This document shows positions 9,470 to 17,889 of a stretch of 64,000 bases of DNA, piece by piece. The stretch is from CAG-217 sp963605415. Its GTDB lineage: Bacteria; Bacillota; Clostridia; Oscillospirales; Acutalibacteraceae. Location: positions 115,610-179,609 of the forward strand of contig CAVCUL010000003.1 in assembly GCA_963605415.1 (NCBI GenBank), written 5' to 3'. The notes under the pieces are model-generated. The model worked only from the letters and a program-made list of their open reading frames with translations. It had not been told where the DNA came from and did not search any database. Each line of letters begins with the position of its first letter. Position 1 is the first letter of the stretch. Both the position numbers and the translations under genes were made by a program.

Positions 9470-10272
9470 ATCAGTGCCTCGTGCGAGCGACCTACCAGTG
9501 CAGACGGATCCACTTCCGGTGCCACCGTAGGCGCCTGTGCCTTTTCCACATACAACAGGTACTCGATATTCCCCTCCGGCCCTTTCACCGGAGAAAATTC
9601 CAGACCGAGAACGGAAAAACCGTTATCCACTGCCATACCGATTACCCGCTCTACCACTTCCAGGTGGGTGGCGGCTTCCCGCACCACGCCTTTTTTGCCT
9701 ACTTTATCCCGACCGGCCTCAAACTGGGGCTTAATGAGACAAACCGCCTGCCCTGTCGGGCGCAGCAACAAATGCAAATTGGGGAAAATATGCTTTAAGG
9801 AAATAAAAGACACATCCACAGACGCAAAGTCGATGGGCTCCGGCACCTGTTCTTCCGTAATATGGCGGAAGTTGGTACGCTCCAGGTTCACCACCCGATC
9901 ATCCGTGCGCAGGCTCCAGGCCAGCTGGCCGTAGCCCACATCAATGGAATACACCCGCTTGGCGCCGTTTTGCAGCATACAGTCCGTAAACCCGCCGGTG
10001 GACGCACCCACATCCATACAGATTTTACCCGCTAAAGTGATTGGAAAGACCTGCATGGCTTTTTCCAGCTTCAAGCCGCCGCGGCTCACATATTTCAGCG
10101 TTTTGCCCCGCACTTCCAGCTTGTCGCCCTCTTTCAGCTCAAAACCGGCCTTGTCCACTTTTTGGTTATTCACATACACCTGACCGGCCATAATAATGGC
10201 CTTGGCCTTTTCTCTGCTGGGGGCGTAACCGCCCTCAAACACGGCCACATCAAGCCGGGTTTTCTTCTGCAT
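9466..10272 (-). CDS. tlyA: TlyA-family rRNA (cytidine-2'-O)-methyltransferase
   Basis: TlyA-type enzymes methylate ribose 2'-OH groups of rRNA cytidines. An N-terminal S4 RNA-binding domain (about residues 1-60, EKAKAIIMAGQVYVN) is followed by an FtsJ-type Rossmann methyltransferase. The SAM site is DVGASTGGFTDCML, with SIDVGYGQL and DVSFISL downstream. I chose the ATG at 10272 (MQKKTRLDVAV, 268 residues), because a GAGGTC site lies just upstream. This start overlaps the end of dxs by 23 bases. Some family members have been called haemolysins; nothing here supports that role. Confidence 0.93.
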   Translation of the reverse strand: MQKKTRLDVAVFEGGYAPSREKAKAIIMAGQVYVNNQKVDKAGFELKEGDKLEVRGKTLKYVSRGGLKLEKAMQVFPITLAGKICMDVGASTGGFTDCMLQNGAKRVYSIDVGYGQLAWSLRTDDRVVNLERTNFRHITEEQVPEPIDFASVDVSFISLKHIFPNLHLLLRPTGQAVCLIKPQFEAGRDKVGKKGVVREAATHLEVVERVIGMAVDNGFSVLGLEFSPVKGPEGNIEYLLYVEKAQAPTVAPEVDPSALVGRSHEALI

Positions 10273-12109
10273 GGTTGACCTCACTGATGATGGACGCCTT
10301 GTCCAGCCCAAACTTTTGCAGCTGACTGTCCACAGACGCCTGTTTTACAAATATATCCGGCACGGCCTTGTGGGAGAACCGGGCACTGCTGCCCGCCTCC
10401 TCCAAAAGCGCGGCAAAGGTCTGCCCTACGCCGCCGCTGACCGTAGCCTCTTCATAGAACCAGATCGCCTGCGCCCCGGCAGCGGCAGCCACCGCCTCCG
10501 GCGCAATGGGGCGAATACGGTTCAGTTTAATGACAAAAGTATCTTCCAACTCTTCCCTGGCTTGCAGACAGGTATCAAACAGCCGCCCGTAGGTGACCAG
10601 GCAGCGCTTGGCGCCCGGGTCGCCGAAGATACGAAACGGCTCTTTCTCGTACTGATAGCCCTCCGGCGGGGACGGCTCTCCCCCTCTGGGGTAACGGATC
10701 GCCACAGCACCCGGGTCTGCATAAATCGCCTGGTACAGCATGGAACGCAACTCCGCATAATAGGTGGGCGCATACACCGTCCAGCCGGGTACGGAATTGA
10801 GATAAGAAGTATCAAAAATGCCCTGGTGGCTCTCGCCGTCCTCGCCTACAAATCCGGCTCTGTCCACCGCCAGAATCACTTTCAGCCCCTGCATGGACAC
10901 ATCATGGATCAGCTGATCGTATGCACGCTGCAAAAAGGTGGAATATACCGCAAAAATCGGCACCATACCGCCCTTTGCCAGGCCGCCGGAAAAGGTGACC
11001 GCGTGCTGCTCCGCAATACCCACATCAAAAAAGCGCTGGGGGTATTCGCTTGCAAACCGGGTCAGCCCGGTGCCCGCCGCCATAGCCGCCGTCACGCAGC
11101 AAATCCGCGCGTCCTTGGCGGCAAAGTCGCACACCGTGTTGCCAAATACAGAGGAAAAAGTCTCCCCCTTGCTCAACGGCTCTCCTGTGTTAATATCGAA
11201 TTTGCCGATGCCGTGGAATTGGGTTGGATTTTTCTCTGCCGGACGGTAACCCATACCCTTTACTGTATTAACGTGGATCAGCACCGAGTGCTTATGGGCC
11301 TTCGCCACTGTCAAAGCATCGGTGAGCGCCCGCAGGTCATGGCCGTCGATAGGTCCGTAATAGCGAAAGCCCATATCCTCAAACATAGTAGCCTTATAAA
11401 TGCGCTTGCGAATGGCGGAGTTCGTATTGGTAAAAAACCGGCAAAGCTGGCTGCCCACCTTGGGAATGCGGGACAGAAAATGCTCCACCCTACTCTTAAA
11501 GGTAAAATAAGCCCGGGAGGTACGAATACTGGTCAGATTCTTAGCCAGAGCACCCACATTTTGACTAATGGACATATTGTTATCGTTGAGAATAACGATC
11601 AAATTATCGTTCTCCGTTCCGGAGTTGTTCAGAGCCTCATAGGCCAGGCCGCCGGTCATGGCACCGTCACCAATGACAGCGATTACCTTGCCCTTTTCGC
11701 CCCGTAGTGCCTTAGCCTTTGCCAGGCCGATGGCCTGAGAAATGGCGGTAGAACTGTGGCCGGAGGAAAAAATATCGTGCTCGCTCTCGTCCGGTCGGGT
11801 AAAGCCGCTGATCCCGCCCTCGGTGCGCAAGGTGGCAAAATCGTCCTTGCGCCCGGTGAGGATCTTGTGGGTATAGCACTGGTGGCCCACATCAAAAATA
11901 ATGGGGTCCGACGGGCTGTTAAACACCCGGTGCAGCGCCACAGTCAGCTCCACCACGCCCAGGTTGGAGGCCAGGTGGCCCCCGTTGTGGGACACAGTCT
12001 GCACCAGCAAATCACGGATCTCCGCGCACAGCTGTTCCAGTTCATCGCGATTCAGTTTTTTCAAGTCCTTGGGGGACCGAATATTATCTAAAAGAGACAA
12101 AAAGTTCAA
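10250..12109 (-). CDS. dxs: 1-deoxy-D-xylulose-5-phosphate synthase
   Basis: A thiamine-diphosphate enzyme that condenses pyruvate and glyceraldehyde-3-phosphate, the first step of the MEP isoprenoid pathway. It shows the ThDP motif GDGAMTGGLAYEALNN and the catalytic Glu region IAEQHAVTFSGGLA. The C-terminal transketolase domain and the full 619-residue length are present. The start is a TTG (reads MNFLSLLDN) with only a weak ribosome site; a second TTG three codons on is possible. ispA lies immediately upstream, so both ends of the isoprenoid pathway are linked here. Confidence 0.96.
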   Translation of the reverse strand: MNFLSLLDNIRSPKDLKKLNRDELEQLCAEIRDLLVQTVSHNGGHLASNLGVVELTVALHRVFNSPSDPIIFDVGHQCYTHKILTGRKDDFATLRTEGGISGFTRPDESEHDIFSSGHSSTAISQAIGLAKAKALRGEKGKVIAVIGDGAMTGGLAYEALNNSGTENDNLIVILNDNNMSISQNVGALAKNLTSIRTSRAYFTFKSRVEHFLSRIPKVGSQLCRFFTNTNSAIRKRIYKATMFEDMGFRYYGPIDGHDLRALTDALTVAKAHKHSVLIHVNTVKGMGYRPAEKNPTQFHGIGKFDINTGEPLSKGETFSSVFGNTVCDFAAKDARICCVTAAMAAGTGLTRFASEYPQRFFDVGIAEQHAVTFSGGLAKGGMVPIFAVYSTFLQRAYDQLIHDVSMQGLKVILAVDRAGFVGEDGESHQGIFDTSYLNSVPGWTVYAPTYYAELRSMLYQAIYADPGAVAIRYPRGGEPSPPEGYQYEKEPFRIFGDPGAKRCLVTYGRLFDTCLQAREELEDTFVIKLNRIRPIAPEAVAAAAGAQAIWFYEEATVSGGVGQTFAALLEEAGSSARFSHKAVPDIFVKQASVDSQLQKFGLDKASIISEVNHAEENPA

Positions 12110-12125
12110 CTCTTTTCATGAGGCT

Positions 12126-12154
12126 ATTGTAGCATAGTCTGAATAAAAATGCAA
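12126..12154 (-). promoter_or_regulatory. Promoter inside ispA-dxs gap
   Basis: Minus-strand TTGCAT (12154-12149) and TACAAT (12131-12126) with a 17-base spacer lie in the 68-base gap between ispA and dxs. They could give dxs extra transcription independent of the upstream operon. Confidence 0.55.
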
Positions 12155-12177
12155 GATTTGTATAATCATACAAGTTA

Positions 12178-13071
12178 TCAGGAATTTCGGCTAACCAAAG
12201 AAAGGGCCAATGCCTGTAGAAAGTCCGTATCATTAAAAAACCGCAAACATTCCAGGGCTTTGCCTGTCAGCAACTCCACATCCTGCTGGGCCTTTTCCAG
12301 CCCAACCTTGGTGGCATAGGTTACCTTGCCCTGGGCGCTGTCAGAGCCAACAGGCTTGCCAAGCACCTCACTGGTGCCGGTAATGTCCAAAATGTCATCC
12401 TTGATCTGGAATGCAATACCTAAGTTGTAGGCAAAATCGGAAGCAGCAGCAATTTGTGTGTCTGTTGCCCCGGCTGCCAGACAGCCCAAAATACAGGCGG
12501 CAGAAATCAAAGCGCCGGTTTTCAGCTTATGTACTGTCAACAGTTGCTGCAAGGAGGGATCCGCTGCCTCATATTTCAAATCCAGCACCTGACCGCCGAT
12601 CATTCCGCTGACCCCCGCATTGGCCGCTAACAGACTGACCATTTTGCATTTGGCGTCCGCCGGCAGATCGCAGTCGGCAAGAATGGCAAAAGCATGGGTC
12701 AGTAGCGCGTCACCGGCCAGCAGCGCAATATTCTCCGGATAGGCCTTATGGCAGCTGGGCTTGCCACGGCGCAGATCGTCATTGTCCATACAGGGCAGAT
12801 CATCGTGAATTAAGCTGTAAGTATGTACATATTCCAGGGCGCAGGCAGGCTCCAGCACTGCGTGACGGTCGCCGCCGCAGGCCTTGCAAAACTCCAGTGC
12901 CAGCACCGGCCGCAGCCGCTTGCCGCCGTTCATCAGGCTATAGTGCATAGCTTCTACCACCTCGCCCTGGCCAAAGACCGTAGGAGGCAGCAGCTGCTGC
13001 AAGCCGTTTTCAATCAGCCGTTGATCGTTGGCAAGGGTATTTTGAAATGCATCATTTGTCATTTTCATCAC
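12178..13071 (-). CDS. ispA: Farnesyl/geranylgeranyl diphosphate synthase (polyprenyl synthetase)
   Basis: Condenses IPP with allylic diphosphates to make C15-C20 prenyl chains. The first aspartate-rich motif DDLPCMDNDD (90-99) and the second, KDDILD, are both present, with GGKRLRP for IPP binding. The 297-residue length fits FPP synthases. Small residues before the first motif do not settle chain length, so GGPP remains possible. Several ATGs lie close together at the start (13071, 13068, 13062) and overlap the xseB end, indicating translational coupling. Confidence 0.93.
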   Translation of the reverse strand: MMKMTNDAFQNTLANDQRLIENGLQQLLPPTVFGQGEVVEAMHYSLMNGGKRLRPVLALEFCKACGGDRHAVLEPACALEYVHTYSLIHDDLPCMDNDDLRRGKPSCHKAYPENIALLAGDALLTHAFAILADCDLPADAKCKMVSLLAANAGVSGMIGGQVLDLKYEAADPSLQQLLTVHKLKTGALISAACILGCLAAGATDTQIAAASDFAYNLGIAFQIKDDILDITGTSEVLGKPVGSDSAQGKVTYATKVGLEKAQQDVELLTGKALECLRFFNDTDFLQALALSLVSRNS

Positions 13072-13255
13072 CCGCCAATTCTGTTATTTTTTGCTGTGCC
13101 TGCTGCAAAATCTGCTTGCAATAGGCGGCCAGCTTGGTGCTCTCCTCATAAAGAGCAATACTCTCCTCCAAGGGCACCGCACCGCCCTCTAACCGGGCGC
13201 TGATTTCCTCCAGGCGCTGCATGGCGCTTTCATAGGTCAATTTTTTCTCAGTCAT
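13052..13255 (-). CDS. xseB: Exodeoxyribonuclease VII small subunit
   Basis: The small subunit forms helical multimers on XseA and activates the nuclease. The 67-residue, highly helical protein carries the family pattern YESAMQRLEEISARLEGG and LEESIALYEE. The start at 13255 (MTEKKLTY) has a GGAGG site about 8 bases upstream and overlaps the end of xseA by 8 bases; a longer frame to 13300 is unlikely. Confidence 0.93.
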   Translation of the reverse strand: MTEKKLTYESAMQRLEEISARLEGGAVPLEESIALYEESTKLAAYCKQILQQAQQKITELAGDENDK

Positions 13256-14447
13256 CTTCTCTTTCCTCCAATACCCGAACAGGAACACTACCGTCTGCAA
13301 ATTGCAGCTGCAGTTCCGTGCCCGGCATTAATTCTCCTTTTTTGGTCACCGGCGTACCGTCCGTGCGGCGCACCAGTGTATAGCCCCGGCGCAGCACCGC
13401 CAGCGGGCTGTAGGCTTCAATTTGTTCCAACGCGCGGTCCAGACGGGTGCGCTCCCGCTCCAAACGGAGCTGTACCTGGCGGCAGTTGCCGTCCATCAAG
13501 GCTTGCAGCCGTTCCAACCGTGTCGCAATGTATGTATCAGCCCTACCCCGGCGAACCATGCAACTGTCCAGGTGCTGATTTTCACATTCCAAACGACCAC
13601 GCAGGGCGCGGTAACCGGCATTTTCCAGCTGTGCAATGCGGCGCAACTCCTCTTCCCGGTCCGGCACGGCCAGTTCTGCCGCCGCACTGGGGGTAGGCGC
13701 CCGCAGGTCCGCCACAAAATCCGTTATGGTAAAATCCGTCTCGTGCCCAACGGCAGAGATAATGGGCGTTTTGCAAGTATAAACGGCATTGATTACCGTC
13801 TCCGTATTAAAAGCCCACAAATCCTCCATAGACCCGCCGCCGCGGCCCACGATCAGCACATCCAGTCCCATTTGGTCCAGCTGTTCAATGGAGCGGGCAA
13901 TGCTCTCCGGCGCGCCGTCCCCCTGCACGACGGTGGGGGCGATCACCAGTTCCGCCGCGGGGAAGCGCCGGGCGGTGATCTGCTTAATGTCCGCCACCGC
14001 CGCACCGTAGGCAGAGGTGGCTACGCCGATCCGGCTAGGGTACTTGGGTAGGGGCTTCTTGTGGCTCTCATCAAACAGCCCGGCTGCCGCCAAGCGGGTC
14101 TTTAGCTGCTCAAAGGCCACAGCCAGCGCACCGGCGCCCTGGGGCTGCATATCGTCCACATACAGCTGATACACGCCGTCTCGCTCGTACACGCTCACCC
14201 GCCCTCGACAGATCACCCGCATACCGTTCTCCGGCTCAAAGCGCAGGTGGGCGCCCTGAGCGGCAAACAGCACGCACTTCAGCTGGGCCTTTTCGTCCCG
14301 CAGGGTGAAGTAGCAGTGCCCGCTGGTTGGATAGCGCTTAAAGTTGGAGATTTCGCCGCCCACATAAAGATTTTGCAACGGCGCGTCCCCCTCCAGCAGA
14401 GAGCGCAAATAAAAATTCAGTTTAGAAACAGAAAGTACAGTCATCAT
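13248..14447 (-). CDS. xseA: Exodeoxyribonuclease VII large subunit
   Basis: The catalytic subunit of exonuclease VII, which degrades single-stranded DNA from both ends. It has an N-terminal OB-fold (YVGGEISNFKRYPTSGHCYFTL) and the catalytic-domain signature VGRGGGSMEDLWAFN. SAVGHETDFTI follows, then the coiled-coil C-terminal region. The ATG at 14447 (or 14444) overlaps the stop of the upstream Kae1-like gene as ATGATGA and has an AAGGA site; this gives 399-400 residues, normal for the family. Confidence 0.95.
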   Translation of the reverse strand: MMTVLSVSKLNFYLRSLLEGDAPLQNLYVGGEISNFKRYPTSGHCYFTLRDEKAQLKCVLFAAQGAHLRFEPENGMRVICRGRVSVYERDGVYQLYVDDMQPQGAGALAVAFEQLKTRLAAAGLFDESHKKPLPKYPSRIGVATSAYGAAVADIKQITARRFPAAELVIAPTVVQGDGAPESIARSIEQLDQMGLDVLIVGRGGGSMEDLWAFNTETVINAVYTCKTPIISAVGHETDFTITDFVADLRAPTPSAAAELAVPDREEELRRIAQLENAGYRALRGRLECENQHLDSCMVRRGRADTYIATRLERLQALMDGNCRQVQLRLERERTRLDRALEQIEAYSPLAVLRRGYTLVRRTDGTPVTKKGELMPGTELQLQFADGSVPVRVLEEREDD

Positions 14448-15367
14448 TCCAGTTCCTTGCTGCACAGGGCAGCATACACGGCCACACCGGCCGCATTGTC
14501 ACAGCTTAGCGCCGGCGGGGCAAACACGCCGCCAAAGGCAGTCTCCAGATCCAGGCGCAAGATGGTATTTGACATCACGCCGCCGGCAAACAGCAGCGGC
14601 AGCTTGCCATATTCGGCAAACACAGCCCGCACCATACCCTGTAAGGCGGCAGACACGCTAGAGAGCACGAACCGAGCAATATCTGCCGGCGCCTCCCCTG
14701 CCTGCAAGCGCTTGTCCACTTGATTTTCCACCCCGGACAAAGAGCAGTTCGCCCCCTGCATAGAGGGCTTGATCTTATAATTCGCATTACTTTGCAGCGC
14801 CAGCTGTTCCAGCGCCGGACCGCAAGGGAATTGCAGCCCCAGCCGCACCCCGGTGCGATCGATCAGCTGCCCGGCCTTTAAGTCCGAACTGGTCGCCACG
14901 CAGCGGGCGGAGATCAGTTCTTCCTTGTGCGGCTCCACAAGCAGGGCTTCCGTTGTGCCGCCGGACACATGAAAGGCCACAAAGGGTGCGTGAATCATCT
15001 CCAGCGCACCGGCACCGTACAGCGCCGCCAAAATGTGCCCCACCTGGTGAGAGGTGGTATAAAGGGGGCAACCGGCAGCCTTTGCCGCAGCGGTGGCTGC
15101 GCTGATCCCTGCCAAAAAGCAGGGCATATAGCTGCCCTCCACATTCCGCGGACGGGTACTGACCCCAACGGCGGTCACCCGCTCCATGGATGGCAGCTTG
15201 TCAAACAGCAACGGCAGATTGCGGGTGTGCTGAAACAGAGCGTCACTCTGGCGCAGCCCCCGCTCTCCCGGCTGCACCTCTAAAAGCTGCTTTTGCTGGG
15301 TGAGCACTTCACCGTTCAGCACAGCGGTAGAGGTGGTGTAATTGCTGGTGTCTACACCTAAAATCAT
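14444..15367 (-). CDS. Kae1/TsaD-like domain protein
   Basis: The protein has the ASKHA fold of TsaD/Kae1, the tRNA t6A-forming enzyme. It starts ILGVDTSNYTTS, and the metal ligands HxxxH are kept in SHQVGHILA. A glycine loop HVSGGTTE and the C-terminal LLFAGGVMSNT and SCDNAAGVAV match the family. At 307 residues it is shorter than typical TsaD, and several positions differ (VDTSNYTTS where TsaD has ETSCDETA). It is more likely a clostridial paralogue than the main t6A enzyme. It overlaps nusB and xseA by 4 bases each. Function is unproven. Confidence 0.8.
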   Translation of the reverse strand: MILGVDTSNYTTSTAVLNGEVLTQQKQLLEVQPGERGLRQSDALFQHTRNLPLLFDKLPSMERVTAVGVSTRPRNVEGSYMPCFLAGISAATAAAKAAGCPLYTTSHQVGHILAALYGAGALEMIHAPFVAFHVSGGTTEALLVEPHKEELISARCVATSSDLKAGQLIDRTGVRLGLQFPCGPALEQLALQSNANYKIKPSMQGANCSLSGVENQVDKRLQAGEAPADIARFVLSSVSAALQGMVRAVFAEYGKLPLLFAGGVMSNTILRLDLETAFGGVFAPPALSCDNAAGVAVYAALCSKELE

Positions 15368-15753
15368 TCTGCCTTGCTCCGGGACACGGCACCCAGCACG
15401 CCGTTGATAAAGCTGGCGTCCTCCTGACTGCCGTACTTCTTAGCCAACTCAACCGCCTCGTTAATGGCAATGCTGTCCGGCACATCGTCCACATACTCCA
15501 TTTCATAAAGTGCCAAGCGCAATACCGTCAGACTCACTTTTGGCAGCCGGCTCAACTTCCACTTTTTGGAATATGCCGCCAGCGTCTCATCCAACTTGTC
15601 CATATTAGACAACACACCGGTGTACAGCTCCCTAGCATATGCACTTACCGTACCCACATTCTCATCATAAACGGCCACCAGATCATCCTGTGGCAAAAAC
15701 AGGTACTCAAACAGCAGGATAAAGGCCTGCTCACGCTGTTCGTTTCGCTTCAT
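15364..15753 (-). CDS. nusB: Transcription antitermination factor NusB
   Basis: NusB pairs with NusE (S10) on boxA RNA to promote rRNA antitermination. The 129-residue all-helical protein begins KRNEQREQAFILLFEYLF. Its C-terminal pattern is DSIAINEAVELAKKYGSQEDASFINGVLG, shown here in parts no longer than needed: INEAVELAKKYG and FINGVLGAV. The ATG at 15753 is chosen because GGAGG lies 7 bases upstream; the ATG two codons earlier is too close to it. Confidence 0.95.
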   Translation of the reverse strand: MKRNEQREQAFILLFEYLFLPQDDLVAVYDENVGTVSAYARELYTGVLSNMDKLDETLAAYSKKWKLSRLPKVSLTVLRLALYEMEYVDDVPDSIAINEAVELAKKYGSQEDASFINGVLGAVSRSKAE

Positions 15754-15762
15754 AAACATCCT

Positions 15763-15801
15763 CCAAAAGAAAAAACCGACAAGAAACGCCGCCTTGTCGG
15801 T
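15763..15801 (-). terminator. Terminator/attenuator between asp23-like gene and nusB
   Basis: On the minus strand, ACCGACAAG (15801-15793) pairs perfectly with CTTGTCGGT (15783-15775), followed by a T-rich tail. It lies between the Asp23-like gene and nusB and would reduce read-through into the downstream operon. Confidence 0.8.
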
Positions 15802-15812
15802 AAAATCCGTTT

Positions 15813-16205
15813 TTACTCTTCAGTTTCACAAGGTTCCGCTTCGCTCTCCGGCTGGTCAAGTTCCAAATTGGCTATAATCACATTGACCTTGGATACCAGC
15901 TTACCGGTCATATTCTGTACAGACTCCTTGACCGCCAACTGCACCTCTTCTGCCACTTTGCGAATTTTTTTGCCGGGCAGCATATTCACATAAATGCTGA
16001 TGTTCAGATCATCCCCGTCTGCCAACACGCGCACCGGGCTCATTACCTTCAGGCTGCCCTTCTTAATCGTGTTCACCACATCCACCGGTCGGTTGGAGAA
16101 TCCGGCAATGCCGTCCACGTCCTTAGCCGCATTGGTGGCAATGGCTGAAATTGCCTCTTCGGAAATAATCAGTTCACCCATGGAAGTACTTGTATTGATC
16201 TCCAT
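15813..16205 (-). CDS. Asp23/Gls24 family envelope stress protein
   Basis: Asp23 proteins are abundant membrane-associated cytosolic proteins linked to cell-envelope homeostasis. The frame shows the family pattern GELIISEEAISAIATNAA, then VDGIAGFS and the VEVN-like strand ISIYVNMLPGKKIRKVAEEV. The ATG at 16205 (MEINTSTSMG, 130 residues) has an AAAGGAG site about 10 bases upstream and its own promoter. The tail is acidic (ESEAEPCETEE). It sits before nusB as in many Firmicutes. Confidence 0.93.
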   Translation of the reverse strand: MEINTSTSMGELIISEEAISAIATNAAKDVDGIAGFSNRPVDVVNTIKKGSLKVMSPVRVLADGDDLNISIYVNMLPGKKIRKVAEEVQLAVKESVQNMTGKLVSKVNVIIANLELDQPESEAEPCETEE

Positions 16206-16257
16206 GCAAATAACGCTCCTTTGTTGCCAGCGGGCACACCGCTGCAAATGTGCGTTT

Positions 16258-16286
16258 ATTATAACATAGATATCTACAACTTACAA
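16258..16286 (-). promoter_or_regulatory. Promoter of the asp23-like gene
   Basis: Minus-strand TTGTAA (16286-16281), a 17-base spacer and a perfect TATAAT (16263-16258) lie about 50 bases before the start codon. Confidence 0.8.
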
Positions 16287-16300
16287 GACGGTTTTAAAAT

Positions 16301-16915
16301 TTATTTGGACTGAATGATGGTCACATTTTTATAATCGCAGCCCACCTGATCCACAGCGATTTCTTTGATTTGTAAAATCAATGCGTCAGACAGTTCCTTG
16401 CTATCCACAACCACATCCACTTTTTTACCGTCCGTGCTTACAATCGCCAAGCACTGTCCAACCCCTTTGGCGGTCACCAGGCTCTCAATTTTGTTTTCTG
16501 CATTGATACCGTCGGTAATCTTTGCGATTTTTTGTGCTGCTACTTTATGATCCTCCGCACTTTTATCCGTTGTGTCTATAATTTTCTGCAGTTTCTCAAG
16601 AGCCTCGTCCCGACTGCTTTGCCGATCCAGCTTAGTCTGGGAAAAATAGCCGTTCTCCGTGGTCGCCTGTGTGGTAGCGTCTACAAAGGTGGCCTCTCCC
16701 AGGGTCTTGGCGCGCTGGGCGCTGACTGTACTGATCTTTGTAGAAATATCGCTGTTTTCCCAGTACCAATTTCCCACTACGCCGACGGCTAAAATCAGCA
16801 CCATACAGCCAAGACTCACCCGGGCTTTGTGCAGTTTGCGCTTTTTCAACTGCTCACCAGTGAGCACCGTTTGGATTTCTGCCCCTGGCTCCTTTGGTTT
16901 TTTCTCTTTTTTCAT
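16301..16915 (-). CDS. spoIIIAH: Stage III sporulation protein AH
   Basis: SpoIIIAH sits in the mother-cell membrane and pairs with forespore SpoIIQ to build the intercellular channel. The 204-residue protein has a basic cytosolic start and one transmembrane helix at about 34-50 (GCMVLILAVGVVGNWYW). A Gln/Glu/Lys-rich stalk and a C-terminal ring-building motif domain (GVGQCLAIVSTDGKKVDVVV) follow. It is the last gene of the complete spoIIIA operon and lies 10 bases after spoIIIAG. Confidence 0.95.
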   Translation of the reverse strand: MKKEKKPKEPGAEIQTVLTGEQLKKRKLHKARVSLGCMVLILAVGVVGNWYWENSDISTKISTVSAQRAKTLGEATFVDATTQATTENGYFSQTKLDRQSSRDEALEKLQKIIDTTDKSAEDHKVAAQKIAKITDGINAENKIESLVTAKGVGQCLAIVSTDGKKVDVVVDSKELSDALILQIKEIAVDQVGCDYKNVTIIQSK

Positions 16916-16925
16916 ATTCGGTCAC

Positions 16926-17444
16926 CTATTCCCCTTTCAGTTTTGAGACGGATATTCGATTTGTGGGTATGCCAAAAAGCGAGGCCACCGTGGTGGTAAT
17001 CTTCTCTCGCACAGCCGGGTCGTCACCACCGGCACACACCACAGCCACTCCCTGCACATTGGGCAGGTAAGCGCTGAGCAGCAGCGGGCTTTCGCTGCTG
17101 TCCCGGTCATAGAGCACATAGTCCTCCTTGTTGCTGCCGCTGTCTGCGTCCCGCTTGCTTTCGCTGTTGGTGGCGTACACATTCTCGCCGCTTTTCTCCA
17201 GAGTGATCATCACCTTGCAGCTGCCCACTCCGTCCATACTGGCAACGGTCTTTCGCAGCCGTTCCTCCAAATCCGCCACATATGTCTCATAGTCCTGCGC
17301 TGTGGTTGTCTCACCGCTGCTTTTACCACTGTCGCCCATATTGCCGGAAAGCAGCACCAGTGCCACCCCCAACACCGCCAGCAGAACAAACACCTTGCGC
17401 CGCCCCTGCGGCTCACTTAGCAATTCTTTCCACTTCTCTGTCAT
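16926..17444 (-). CDS. spoIIIAG: Stage III sporulation protein AG
   Basis: SpoIIIAG forms a large ring in the feeding-tube complex between mother cell and forespore. One N-terminal transmembrane helix (about 17-34, KVFVLLAVLGVALVLL) leads into a domain with YVADLEERLRKTVASMDGVG and VQGVAVVCAGGDDP. The 172-residue size is slightly short but normal for clostridia. It follows spoIIIAF after 4 bases. Confidence 0.95.
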   Translation of the reverse strand: MTEKWKELLSEPQGRRKVFVLLAVLGVALVLLSGNMGDSGKSSGETTTAQDYETYVADLEERLRKTVASMDGVGSCKVMITLEKSGENVYATNSESKRDADSGSNKEDYVLYDRDSSESPLLLSAYLPNVQGVAVVCAGGDDPAVREKITTTVASLFGIPTNRISVSKLKGE

Positions 17445-17448
17445 TTTT

Positions 17449-17889
17449 TCATTCCCCCAGTCCTTTCACCACCGGCTGCATTCCCAACTGTGCCTTGAGA
17501 AGTGCTTCCACTGCCGCCCGGTCGGTGTCGTCAGGTACAGAGACCACCAGCTCTTGAATATAGATCTCCTGCTCTTTGATCTGCACTGTGGCCTGCACGC
17601 TGCAATTCTTATACCCAGCAGCAGTCATGGTCTGCTTAACCCGGCTCTCGATCTGGCTTTCATACACGCTGTTTGTGTCCGCTGCCTGAGCCGTTACGCC
17701 GGAAAAATAAGTGGAAAAGTCCACCTTCTCGCCGCCGGTGATAGGCAGCAAAAACCCGGCGATGATAAACAGCGACAAAACGGTCTTATAAAACCGCCCC
17801 ATGCTGCCTCCCGGCGATACCAAGGACAAGATCACTGCGCCGATCAGGGTCAAACAAATGTTCAGGGTCCACTGCTTTACCACATCCAT
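17449..17889 (-). CDS. spoIIIAF: Stage III sporulation protein AF
   Basis: A membrane component of the SpoIIIA complex with a ring-building motif. From the ATG at 17889 (MDVVKQWTLNI, 146 residues) there are two transmembrane helices (about 7-25 and 33-50). A soluble domain follows, with QATVQIKEQEIYIQELVVSV. The start overlaps the spoIIIAE stop (TAATG), which fixes it against a longer frame reaching 18012. Confidence 0.93.
   Translation of the reverse strand: MDVVKQWTLNICLTLIGAVILSLVSPGGSMGRFYKTVLSLFIIAGFLLPITGGEKVDFSTYFSGVTAQAADTNSVYESQIESRVKQTMTAAGYKNCSVQATVQIKEQEIYIQELVVSVPDDTDRAAVEALLKAQLGMQPVVKGLGE

Noticed and set aside
15763..15801. End of the nusB operon
   Set aside because: The hairpin lies upstream of nusB, after the asp23-like gene, so it is a between-gene attenuator and not the operon end.
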